DNA from: Acidiphilium sp.
GTDB taxonomy: Bacteria; Pseudomonadota; Alphaproteobacteria; Acetobacterales; Acetobacteraceae
Assembly: GCA_028688905.1 (NCBI GenBank)
Contig: JAQTXH010000001.1
Location: 854,156-918,155 of the forward strand
Direction: 5' to 3'
DNA: 64,000 nt
Shown here: positions 37,613-44,960 of the stretch, in pieces
How positions within the stretch are numbered: position 1 is the stretch's first letter
How the letters are laid out: every line of letters starts with the position of its first letter
Notes under the pieces: model-generated
Database searches by the model: none
What the model was told of the DNA's origin: nothing
Seen by the model: only the letters and a program-made list of their open reading frames with translations
Position numbers and translations under genes: made by a program

Positions 37613-38989
37613 ATGCTTGAGCGTCGCGCGATTGAGGTGATTCCGGCAGCGGAGCGGCATGGTAAGCCGGGTTCGTTGTTCACCCTCTGGTTTTCCGCCA
37701 ACATGCAAATGACCACGGTGGCGACCGGTCTGGTCGCGGGATCACTTGGGCTGGGGCTGGTTTCCGGTTTGACCGCAATTGTGCTTGGCAATGTGCTGGG
37801 CGGGATTTTTATGGCTTACCACGCTGCTCAGGGTCCGAAGCTCGGCATTCCGCAAATGATCCAGTCCCGCGCGCAGTTCGGCGTGATTGGGGCCAATCTG
37901 CCGGTGCTGCTGGTGATTGTTCTGTATCTCGGTTTCTTCACCTTGAGCGCGATCCTAGGCGGCGAGGCTGCGGGTGATCTGCTCGGGGTATCGTCGAAAA
38001 TTGGGGTGGTGGTCGCCAATGCCGGTGCGTTTTTGCTGCTGATTTTCGGCTACGACCTGATCCATCGCTATGAACGCATCGTCGCGCTGGTGTTCTTGGT
38101 AGTGTTCGCGATCGCAACAATGGTGCTGCTGCGCGACTTCGGTTCCATGGCGGCGGTACCAGCCAAACCAGCACCGCTGGCAATGATCGTGCTGGGGATT
38201 TCGATTTTTGCGACGTGGCAGATTACCTATGCGCCATATGTGGCTGATTATTCTAGATATTTACCTGAAAATACCTCGTTCCTGTCGAGTTCCGCCTACA
38301 CCTATTTCGGCTCGGTGATCGCCTCGATCTGGATGATGGCGCTGGGGCTGCTGGCCGGGTTGATCGCCAGCAAGACGGCCAATGCCGACACCACGGCCTA
38401 TTTCGCGGGGTTACTGGGGCCAACATGGCGCTGGCTGATGCTGCTGGTAATCCTGCTCGGCATTGTTGCAGCGAATGTGCTGAATTTGTACGGCACCGCG
38501 ATGTCAGCGGCGACCATTCTGACCTCTGGCGGTGAGAGCGGGTTCACCCGTGCCGTGCTGGCGCGTGGCATGACGCTGCGGGTGGTGGTGGGGGCGATTG
38601 CCGCGGTGACTGGCAGTGCGCTGGCGATCGCGGCAGGAGGTAATTTTGTGGGCAGCATGACGAATTTCCTGCTGGTGCTGTTGTATGTTTTCATTCCCTG
38701 GACCGCGATCAATCTGACCGATTTCTACCTGGTTCGGCGAGGGCGCTACGACATTGGTGCCATTTACGATCCGGCGGGGATCTACGGGGCGATCAATTGG
38801 CGGACCATGGCGATCTACGCGATCGGCATTCTGGTCGAGGTGCCCTTCATGAATGCCGATTTATATGAAGGCCCGATCGCCAAGGCATTGGGTGGGGCCG
38901 ATATTTCCTGGATCGTCGGGCTGATCGTGCCATCCGTGCTCTATATTCTGGCCAATCGGCGCGTGGCGGTTCAGGCGGTCGCGAGGTAG
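37613..38989 (+). CDS. NCS1-family nucleobase permease (cytosine permease-like)
   Basis: A 458-residue membrane protein with about 12 hydrophobic segments. NCS1 features are LFTLWFSANMQMTTVATGL, a GNVLGGIFMAYHAAQGPKLGIPQMIQSRAQFG loop (given in parts), YDLIHRYERI, TYAPYVADYSRYLP and WTAINLTDFYLVRRGRYDI. Substrates of the family are cytosine, purines, allantoin or related compounds; which one is not evident. AAGGAA precedes the ATG. The 3' end overlaps the convergent aminotransferase by 19 bp. Confidence 0.87.
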   Translation: MLERRAIEVIPAAERHGKPGSLFTLWFSANMQMTTVATGLVAGSLGLGLVSGLTAIVLGNVLGGIFMAYHAAQGPKLGIPQMIQSRAQFGVIGANLPVLLVIVLYLGFFTLSAILGGEAAGDLLGVSSKIGVVVANAGAFLLLIFGYDLIHRYERIVALVFLVVFAIATMVLLRDFGSMAAVPAKPAPLAMIVLGISIFATWQITYAPYVADYSRYLPENTSFLSSSAYTYFGSVIASIWMMALGLLAGLIASKTANADTTAYFAGLLGPTWRWLMLLVILLGIVAANVLNLYGTAMSAATILTSGGESGFTRAVLARGMTLRVVVGAIAAVTGSALAIAAGGNFVGSMTNFLLVLLYVFIPWTAINLTDFYLVRRGRYDIGAIYDPAGIYGAINWRTMAIYAIGILVEVPFMNADLYEGPIAKALGGADISWIVGLIVPSVLYILANRRVAVQAVAR

Positions 38990-40149
38990 TCGATCGCGGC
39001 GTCCACCCCACCTCGCGCGAGTGGCACCCGCGCAAGGCGGAGAGACATTTCGACCACGCCCAGGGTGCCGAGGAGCATCGGTTCGTTGAGGTCGCCCATG
39101 TGGCCGATGCGAAATAACTGACCGCCTAGTGGTTCGAGTCCGGCACCGAGCGAGACGTTGAACCGATCGTAGGCGATCTTGCGGACCGCTTCGGCATCAT
39201 GGCCGTCGGGCATTTTCACGGCGGTGACCGAGTCCGATCGCCGCTTCGGGTCGGTGCAAAAGAAGCTCACGCCCTGGTTGCCGCTCCAGATCGACACTGC
39301 CCGCCGCGTCGCTTCGGCGAGGCGGTGATGCCGGTGCCAAACCTGCTCGATGCCTTCCGCCTCGATCAGGCGGATTGATTCGCGCAAGCCATAGAACGGC
39401 CCGACCGGCACGGTGCCGACGAAGCTGCGATGGCGGCGGGCGAGCATTTTGGTCCAGTCAAAATAATAGCGGCTGAGCTTGGCGTGCTGATGGGCTTCGA
39501 GCGCCTTGGTACTGACGGCGGTGAAGGCGAGGCCCGCCGGAAGCATCAGACCCTTCTGGCTGCCGCCAACCACCGCATCGATCCCCCAATCCGCCATGCG
39601 GACCTCGAACGAACCGAAAGAGGAGATGGTGTCGGCCAGCAGCAATGCGGGATGGTTGGTGGCATCGATCGCGGCACGGACCTCGGGCATCGATAGCGCC
39701 ACGCCGGTCGATGTTTCGTTATGAACGATGCAGACTGCTTTGATATTATGGAATTTATCTGAGGCAAGTCGCTCGGCGATTCGGGCGACATCCGGCCCCC
39801 GCCGCCAGTCGGTTCCGGGCATTTCGACTTCAAGGCCGTATTGCCGCGCCATCGTACCCCAGGTGCGGGAGAAATAGCCGGCATCGGGCATCAATATGTG
39901 ATCGCCGGGCGAAAACAGGTTCTGGATGGTGGCTTCCCAAGCACCGTGGCCGCTGGCGGTGTAGAGGAACACCTCGCCTTCGGTGAACAGGATGCGTTTC
40001 AGTCCAGCGACCGCATCGTCATAGACTTCGAGGAAATCGCCGCCCATGAAATCGACCGTGGCATGATCCATCGCGCGGAGAATGCTGTCGGGAATATTGG
40101 TCGGACCAGGGTTGGCGAAGAACAGGCGGCCCGGTTTGCGGTGCGACAT
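38971..40149 (-). CDS. serine--glyoxylate-type aminotransferase
   Basis: A 392-residue class V PLP aminotransferase. Seen are FANPGPTNIPDSILRAM, TASGHGAWEATIQNL, CIVHNETSTGV, LLADTISSFG and the PLP lysine in VGGSQKGLMLPAGLAF, as in SgaA-type enzymes. Alanine or ureidoglycine donors are alternatives, which would fit the purine-type permease opposite it. I chose the third possible start (ATG) because GAGTGGGA lies 9 nt before it; that Shine-Dalgarno is part of the island att core, that is, of the ancestral guaA 3' end. Confidence 0.88.
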   Translation of the reverse strand: MSHRKPGRLFFANPGPTNIPDSILRAMDHATVDFMGGDFLEVYDDAVAGLKRILFTEGEVFLYTASGHGAWEATIQNLFSPGDHILMPDAGYFSRTWGTMARQYGLEVEMPGTDWRRGPDVARIAERLASDKFHNIKAVCIVHNETSTGVALSMPEVRAAIDATNHPALLLADTISSFGSFEVRMADWGIDAVVGGSQKGLMLPAGLAFTAVSTKALEAHQHAKLSRYYFDWTKMLARRHRSFVGTVPVGPFYGLRESIRLIEAEGIEQVWHRHHRLAEATRRAVSIWSGNQGVSFFCTDPKRRSDSVTAVKMPDGHDAEAVRKIAYDRFNVSLGAGLEPLGGQLFRIGHMGDLNEPMLLGTLGVVEMSLRLARVPLARGGVDAAIDYLATA

Positions 40150-40154
40150 TGATT

Positions 40155-40169
40155 TCATTCCCACTCGAT
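40155..40169. other. attachment site, aminotransferase side
   Basis: TCATTCCCACTCGAT, identical to the copy at the guaA 3' end. Left of it is the native chromosome (aminotransferase start 6 bp away); right of it is AT-rich island sequence. On the minus strand it reads ATCGAGTGGGAATGA, the codons Ile-Glu-Trp-Glu-stop of GuaA. Confidence 0.93.
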
Positions 40170-40182
40170 CATAAATTGCAAG

Positions 40183-40210
40183 ATTATATCTTTATAGTTC
40201 AGTATGTTAC
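40183..40210 (-). promoter_or_regulatory. candidate outward promoter of the island
   Basis: On the minus strand GTAACA, 16 bp, then a perfect TATAAT. A start point would fall just before the att core, giving a leader that includes the core and the Shine-Dalgarno of the aminotransferase. CAGTA-TGT-TACTG, a perfect dyad at 40200-40212, covers the -35 region and could be an operator. Motif-based inference only. Confidence 0.45.
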
Positions 40211-40221
40211 TGAAATCTATT

Positions 40222-40248
40222 TCATGGATACCACTAAAAATACCATGC
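40222..40248. other. putative integrase arm-type sites, left end
   Basis: ATACCATG at 40240-40247 and a related TCATGGATACC at 40222-40232. The same ATACCATGA/TCATGGTAT word occurs four times between the integrase gene and the other att site, which is where tyrosine integrases bind their arm sites. Confidence 0.45.
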
Positions 40249-40272
40249 CGAGAATGAAGGGCGCTACATCTG

Positions 40273-41151
40273 TCACACATGAAGGCTGCGGACAAGATAG
40301 TCGCGCACCTCGAACAGATTGATATCAAACCGTTCGGCATCTTCCGGGCGCACCACAATCACCAACCTGTTCGAGAAGACCTTCTCCTTCGATGCATCGG
40401 CAAAAGACTGCGCTATACGCTCGATCATCTTCTTTCTCGGAATCGCGAGGCACCCCCGCCCGGTGCCCATCAAAGGCAAGACAAGGGTCCGTAGTTCTCC
40501 CTGGTTTGCAATGAACTTCCAGACTCCATCAAGGGCATCCTCGACGCCGCGCACGGTAGACTTTGCGGTGCCGTGCTCGTTGAGCTGAGACATCGCGACG
40601 AAGTAGTAGGTTTTGCCGGGCACACCAACCTTTGCGACTGTCCCGATGGCATATTCCCGCGTCTTCCCCGGGGCGTCCGTGCGGTCCGTGCACGGCACGT
40701 TTTGGAGTCCTGCGTCGAGCTGCCGGTCGATCGCGTCGGTGTTGCTTTGAAACACCGTGACTGCCAATTGACCCTGCAGGCTGTCGGGAGCAATGAGACC
40801 GGATGCAATATTCGTATCGAACGTGGTGTTCGAACTGATCACCACGTCACCGGACTCCTTGAGAAGGTCTCCGATCTTGACTTCAAACGTGTAGTCGCGC
40901 CCTGGCACGCGGTATGTAATCCGAGAGACGGGTCGGCGTGTCACGACCACGATCACGATGGCTACCAGCAAGATCGGGATGATCGCGAAGCCGCTGTATT
41001 GAGCCTGCTTATAGATGGACAAGAAGTCCATGATCTCCATGAACATCCATATCGCACCAACGATGGCAAGCATCTTTACGAGCGCCTCCACAGAGAAGAG
41101 CGCGTATCGCCAGAATGACCAAGTTGATATGGAATTAAGGAAATATTTCAC
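40273..41151 (-). CDS. thsA: type II Thoeris effector ThsA-like (two TM helices + macro domain)
   Basis: A 292-residue protein. Residues ~21-41 (VEALVKMLAIVGAIWMFMEI) and ~54-70 (FAIIPILLVAIVIVVV) are membrane helices. The remainder matches the ThsA macro-domain type (DUF6430): VISSNTTFDTNIASGLI, ESLQGQ-like PDSLQGQLAVTVF, YYFVAMSQLNEHGTA and LVLPLMGTGRGCLAIPRKKM, the ligand-binding glycine loop. In type II Thoeris the macro domain senses a TIR-made ADP-ribose-derived signal and the membrane part kills or arrests the infected cell. The start is a GTG 2 bp after the thsB stop, because no ATG lies between; that start is uncertain. Confidence 0.85.
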   Translation of the reverse strand: MKYFLNSISTWSFWRYALFSVEALVKMLAIVGAIWMFMEIMDFLSIYKQAQYSGFAIIPILLVAIVIVVVTRRPVSRITYRVPGRDYTFEVKIGDLLKESGDVVISSNTTFDTNIASGLIAPDSLQGQLAVTVFQSNTDAIDRQLDAGLQNVPCTDRTDAPGKTREYAIGTVAKVGVPGKTYYFVAMSQLNEHGTAKSTVRGVEDALDGVWKFIANQGELRTLVLPLMGTGRGCLAIPRKKMIERIAQSFADASKEKVFSNRLVIVVRPEDAERFDINLFEVRDYLVRSLHV

Positions 41152-41153
41152 TT

Positions 41154-41657
41154 CTATATACCCAGAGACGTGTAAACATCGTTGTTGTAGTGGCGTGCTC
41201 CGGTCGTACCTTCTTTTTTTAGTCGCACGAATTCTGCCGGCCAATTCGTCATGGCGTGCTCTATGATTTTGGGCTTGAAATTCACATAGACGACGAGTTC
41301 ATTGCGGATGACCGGCGGACAGCGGTCATCTTGGTTGCGACTGCCATTGAGGTTCACGCCGATGATGGGGAGACCGAGCTTAAGGGCGACCTCCATCTCC
41401 CATCGGACGAACTTCGTTAGATTCTTGGTCTTCTCTCCGATGAGGACGACGAAATCCTTAGAATTCGCGAAGCGTTCCCGAAGCTGACGCTTGATGCTTT
41501 CTTCCTGACTGCTGTCGCGAGCCGTGTTGAGATCGTGCGCGTTCTGGAATTCGAACGAGAACCTCTCGTTCGCGTGCCACGCCGTCATCAGACGGTAGGA
41601 CGCCATATCGGTGTCACCATCAAAGCAGATGTAGGTTTTGTTTCTGTATGCCATCAT
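41154..41657 (-). CDS. thsB: Thoeris TIR-like sensor ThsB
   Basis: A 167-residue single-domain TIR-like protein (MTH538/DUF1863 type). It has KTYICFDGDTDMASYRLM as strand A and first loop, FANSKDFVVLIGEKTKNLTK, then VRWEMEVALKLGLPIIGVNL, where the glutamate after the tryptophan corresponds to the catalytic Glu of TIR NADases. ThsB senses phage infection and makes a nucleotide signal for ThsA. GGGGG lies a few bases upstream; a second ATG follows one codon later. It directly precedes thsA and follows the restriction gene on the same strand with an 88-bp gap. Confidence 0.87.
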   Translation of the reverse strand: MMAYRNKTYICFDGDTDMASYRLMTAWHANERFSFEFQNAHDLNTARDSSQEESIKRQLRERFANSKDFVVLIGEKTKNLTKFVRWEMEVALKLGLPIIGVNLNGSRNQDDRCPPVIRNELVVYVNFKPKIIEHAMTNWPAEFVRLKKEGTTGARHYNNDVYTSLGI

Positions 41658-41745
41658 TTGCCCCCACGTTTGTAGTTATGCGGATGTTCAGGGCCGTCAC
41701 GAAGTCAGGTTGACCGGCTGCGTCATCCAGTATCCACTCAAAGCC

Positions 41746-42702
41746 TCAGTCCTCGGACGGGTACGGCCCGAGGAAGCGTACGCCGTTGAAGTGGATCAGG
41801 TGCGATGGTGCATCGGCCACCCACACTTCGGTTTCCCAGGCGATCTCACCAAGATAACGCCCCATGATGCCCCGGTTGGGGAAAGCAGTCACATAGACCA
41901 ACCCGGCGGTCGACCCTGCGAACAGTTTCGCCAACTCAGCATGTCGCTTGCCATCGACCGGCCCATGGCTGGTAACAGATTCCACCAGCAGCAGCCAATT
42001 TCTTTGCGTGAAGTGCAGCACTACGTCGGGCATCTTGCCATGTGAATCTACATTGACGCCTAGGCCAGCTAGCAAAGGTGCATCGAAGTAGCCCCATTTG
42101 TCTCCCGTGTCGCCCGCATAGACAAGCACGCTCCCCGGCGCAAAACGTGGGGCAAAGTCCTCGATGATGGCCCGGATCAACTCGCTATGCTCGCCGGGGC
42201 TGAGGGTGACTTCCTTGCCCGGTGCAATCTCGACCGGGATACGGTTCTGCTCGCGCTCCTTGGCGTAGCGGGCAACCAGTGTTTCCCGTTCGGCCAAATA
42301 GGCTGTCAGGCTGTCGTGCCATGCAGGCGTGCCAAAGGTGCGCAGCAAAGTAAGCGCGGCTGGCTCGATCTGATAGACGGCCTTGGGGCTGTTTACCGGA
42401 CGTTCGGGCTTGTCCGGGTTGTAAAGGGCGATTCCTGCGTCACAGAATTGGTGCATGGTCTGTCGGCGGAAGGTCTCACGGGTATTCGGTGCGTACTCCT
42501 TCCCGTAGTTTTCACGCGCCCAATCCATGATTGGCGTGATGCCCACAAGCGGGTCTTCAGCCTCGGCCCATGCCTTGCCCGGCGTTAGATTCAGCAAAGC
42601 CAGAAGAGAAAGTGCCGAGCGCTCGTTCTGTTGTGCCCTCGGCAGGCCAAGAGCAATGATGATCTGGTGTGCTGCTTCGATGTTGTCGGTCTTATCGCTC
42701 AT
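41746..42702 (-). CDS. BsuBI/PstI-family type II restriction endonuclease
   Basis: A 318-residue protein with the family's N-terminal helical region (WARENYGKEYAPNTRETFRR, ALYNPDKPERPVNSPKAVYQ) and C-terminal catalytic region: VYAGDTGDKWGYFDAPLLAG, KMPDVVLHF then WLLLVESVTSHGPV, GKRHAELAKLF. Characterised relatives cut CTGCAG; the target here is inferred from family only. Its ATG overlaps the methyltransferase stop (ATGA). That order, M before R, lets protection precede cutting. Confidence 0.9.
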   Translation of the reverse strand: MSDKTDNIEAAHQIIIALGLPRAQQNERSALSLLALLNLTPGKAWAEAEDPLVGITPIMDWARENYGKEYAPNTRETFRRQTMHQFCDAGIALYNPDKPERPVNSPKAVYQIEPAALTLLRTFGTPAWHDSLTAYLAERETLVARYAKEREQNRIPVEIAPGKEVTLSPGEHSELIRAIIEDFAPRFAPGSVLVYAGDTGDKWGYFDAPLLAGLGVNVDSHGKMPDVVLHFTQRNWLLLVESVTSHGPVDGKRHAELAKLFAGSTAGLVYVTAFPNRGIMGRYLGEIAWETEVWVADAPSHLIHFNGVRFLGPYPSED

Positions 42703-44180
42703 GCAGTCAGAGTTCCTAGCTTGGCGTCGATCTGGTCTTGCGTAGGTGTTGCAAGCTGCATGACCCACTCGCCAAGTTCGATCAGGTTTTCACGGCTAGG
42801 GTATTTCATCAGTTTGAGGTCGGTCGCATTGACCTGTGTGTGGCCGTTAAAACGCCGAAAATTCTCATCAACTGCGGTCGTATTTAAGAATACAGCCAGC
42901 CCACGGGCCAGCGCCTCGGGCAATCCGCGCCGGTTCTCATGGAACAGGTTCAAGTGGTTCTCGAAGCCCAACATGGGCATGTCACCGAAGACACTCGGCT
43001 CGACCACACTCGCTACGATCCTGCGCTTTTCTTCCTTGGACGAGAAGCGCCGAACCACACAATAAAATCCGTTCGGGTACAGCCATTTCTCGGTATCTGC
43101 GTTGCGCTCGATGGCGTTGGGCTTCTTCATGCCCTCGATAGGCCATGTGGTGCCAGTGCTACTGAAATGGCCGGGATACAGCAAGGGCACAGTGCCCTTC
43201 TTCGGCATATCCCGCAGGTGTTCTTTCAGCCGGAAATCAACCACTGGCCCGGTCGATACTTTAATGCCCAGGTCGCTCAGCGTGCAGCGGATCGCCGGGG
43301 ATAGCTCAATGGCGTTTTTTTCCGGGGACGTGGGAACATGAATGAAGCGCTCAGGATCATCTGGGAACATGATCCGGTCGAACGGATGTACATGAGTTAC
43401 AAGGTCGGCGAAGGTGTCGTCCGTCGAAGTCGAAACCGTCACCCCTCCCTGCTGGCCGCCCCGCTCCAAGCGGACGATAATGTTCTCTTGCAGAACCTCG
43501 TCATCCTTAAATGCTTTGCTACGCGAATCGAACAGATGCATGTGGCGGATCGCAGCGCGCTCAAGGATGAAATCGCGGAAGGGCCGGTAATACGGCCCGT
43601 TGCAGAAGCTGCGCGGGATGATGGCCACTATTTGGCCCCCTGGTGCAGCCTGAGCCACGGCCAGCGCCACGAAGGCGCTATATAAGTTCACCGTCTCGAT
43701 GCCGACGCGACGCAGGGCCAGTCGGTGAGAGGAATTGCTGTTGATCTTCTTGTAAGGCGGATTGAGGATAGCGTGCGTGTAGCCTGAAGGCTGCTTCGCC
43801 GTGAACAGGTAATCGGCAGTCGCCAGTTCGATGTAATCACCCGCGATGATCCGGGGTGTTACGCCTCGGTATCCTGCCAAATGCTGCGCAAGGTGGCAAC
43901 GCAAGTTGCCATCAATCTCGTAGGCCGTCGCTTCCACAGCATCGAAACCAAAACCGCCAGCCATCCAGCGGTCGAGAAAGGCGCAAGACAACGCACCGAC
44001 ACCCGCACCAGCATCCAGTAACCGGCAAGTCCTTATGGTGCTTTCTGGGAAGAGGGATGCCATGAAACGGGCTACACTCGAAGGCGTCAGAAACTGCCCA
44101 AACTCAGCCTTGTGCTTCTGTGCGATCCCCGGTGCAACCGTGCGACGCACGGTGTCGGCAGTGTCAAGCTGTTGCAGCAT
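42699..44180 (-). CDS. N6-adenine DNA methyltransferase of the PstI/BsuBI-like system
   Basis: A 493-residue gamma-type methylase. QFLTPSSVARFMASLF precedes motif I CRLLDAGAGVGALSCAF; motif IV is HAILNPPYKKINSN, followed by VNLYSAFVALAVAQAAPGG and IPRSFCNGPYYRPFR. The C-terminal half would be the target-recognition region. It would methylate adenine in the sequence cut by the partner nuclease. The start ATG lies inside the last codons of the serine recombinase gene, 17 bp of overlap, so the three genes form a coupled series. Confidence 0.92.
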   Translation of the reverse strand: MLQQLDTADTVRRTVAPGIAQKHKAEFGQFLTPSSVARFMASLFPESTIRTCRLLDAGAGVGALSCAFLDRWMAGGFGFDAVEATAYEIDGNLRCHLAQHLAGYRGVTPRIIAGDYIELATADYLFTAKQPSGYTHAILNPPYKKINSNSSHRLALRRVGIETVNLYSAFVALAVAQAAPGGQIVAIIPRSFCNGPYYRPFRDFILERAAIRHMHLFDSRSKAFKDDEVLQENIIVRLERGGQQGGVTVSTSTDDTFADLVTHVHPFDRIMFPDDPERFIHVPTSPEKNAIELSPAIRCTLSDLGIKVSTGPVVDFRLKEHLRDMPKKGTVPLLYPGHFSSTGTTWPIEGMKKPNAIERNADTEKWLYPNGFYCVVRRFSSKEEKRRIVASVVEPSVFGDMPMLGFENHLNLFHENRRGLPEALARGLAVFLNTTAVDENFRRFNGHTQVNATDLKLMKYPSRENLIELGEWVMQLATPTQDQIDAKLGTLTA

Positions 44181-44760
44181 TCCCGCTCCTCGGCGTTCTC
44201 GGCGATATGACGCCGACGTGTTTGTATAGAGTAGTGCGTGACACGCCATAGCGACGGGCGACGTCAGCCACCTGAATATCAGGATCGCGCAGTAACGCCT
44301 TAATCTCGCGCACCTGTTGATCGTCCAGTTTCGGCTTCCGACCGCCGACCCTGCCTCTAGCACGTGCGGAAGCAAGACCGGCCTGAGTGCGCTCTCGGAT
44401 CAAGCCTCGCTCGAACTCGGCCAGCGCAGCAAACACGTGGAAAACCAATTTGCCCGCTGCGCTGTCTGTCTCGATCTTCTCCGTCAAGCTCTCAAAGCCC
44501 ACGGCTTGTCGCTCAAGGTCGGCCACGATCTGAACAAGATCGGGCAAACTGCGGCCCAGCCGATCCAGACGCCAGACAACAAGGGTATCCCCAGCCCGTA
44601 GCGCCTTCCGGCACTGCTCAAGCTCCGGGCGGGCTGCGTTCTTACCGCTGGCCGCTTCCTCATAAATCACGCCGCACCCAGCTTGCGTGAGCGCATCCCT
44701 CTGCAGGTCTAGGTGCTGGTCATCTGTCGATACGCGAGCGTATCCGATACGTTGATTCAT
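44164..44760 (-). CDS. serine recombinase (resolvase/invertase family)
   Basis: A 198-residue small serine recombinase. The catalytic serine is in IGYARVSTDDQHLDLQRDAL; LVVWRLDRLGRSLPDLV and ALAEFERGLIRERTQAGLA are the conserved core, and the C-terminal HTH is VADVARRYGVSRTTLYKHV. It could resolve multimers or invert a segment. It sits upstream of and overlaps the methyltransferase gene. A GTG two codons earlier is possible. Confidence 0.93.
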   Translation of the reverse strand: MNQRIGYARVSTDDQHLDLQRDALTQAGCGVIYEEAASGKNAARPELEQCRKALRAGDTLVVWRLDRLGRSLPDLVQIVADLERQAVGFESLTEKIETDSAAGKLVFHVFAALAEFERGLIRERTQAGLASARARGRVGGRKPKLDDQQVREIKALLRDPDIQVADVARRYGVSRTTLYKHVGVISPRTPRSGNAATA

Positions 44761-44766
44761 TGACAC

Positions 44767-44960
44767 AACCAGAACATTGAAAACTTAACGGGTATGTTAA
44801 CATCTGTAGGCCGATTCGGCCATCCCGAAGAGACCATTCTAGAAGTGTCCAGAAAACCACCGTATCCTGAACTAAGCCAATCGAAATCTGGCGATTCGTG
44901 TCGGCCAACATGAACAAAAGCTCCCCTTCAAATAATAGCGTACCGCTATCTGGTTCGACC
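44767..44960. other. gap with possible res site, recombinase upstream region
   Basis: About 194 bp between the recombinase start and the relaxase stop. It contains TTAAC-GGGTA-TGTTAA (44783-44800), a dyad near the recombinase start that might be a res half-site or operator, and ATAGCG-TAC-CGCTAT (44935-44949), a perfect short hairpin followed on the minus strand by TATTTG, which may end the trwABC transcript. No gene is seen. Confidence 0.4.

Noticed and set aside
40150..40272. tRNA gene as the island integration site
   Set aside because: No cloverleaf or T-loop sequence is present at either end; the duplicated 15-mer is the guaA 3' end.
40273..41244. Longer ThsA beginning inside thsB
   Set aside because: It would overlap thsB by about 90 bp with a basic non-conserved extension; a GTG 2 bp after the thsB stop gives the expected two-TM start.
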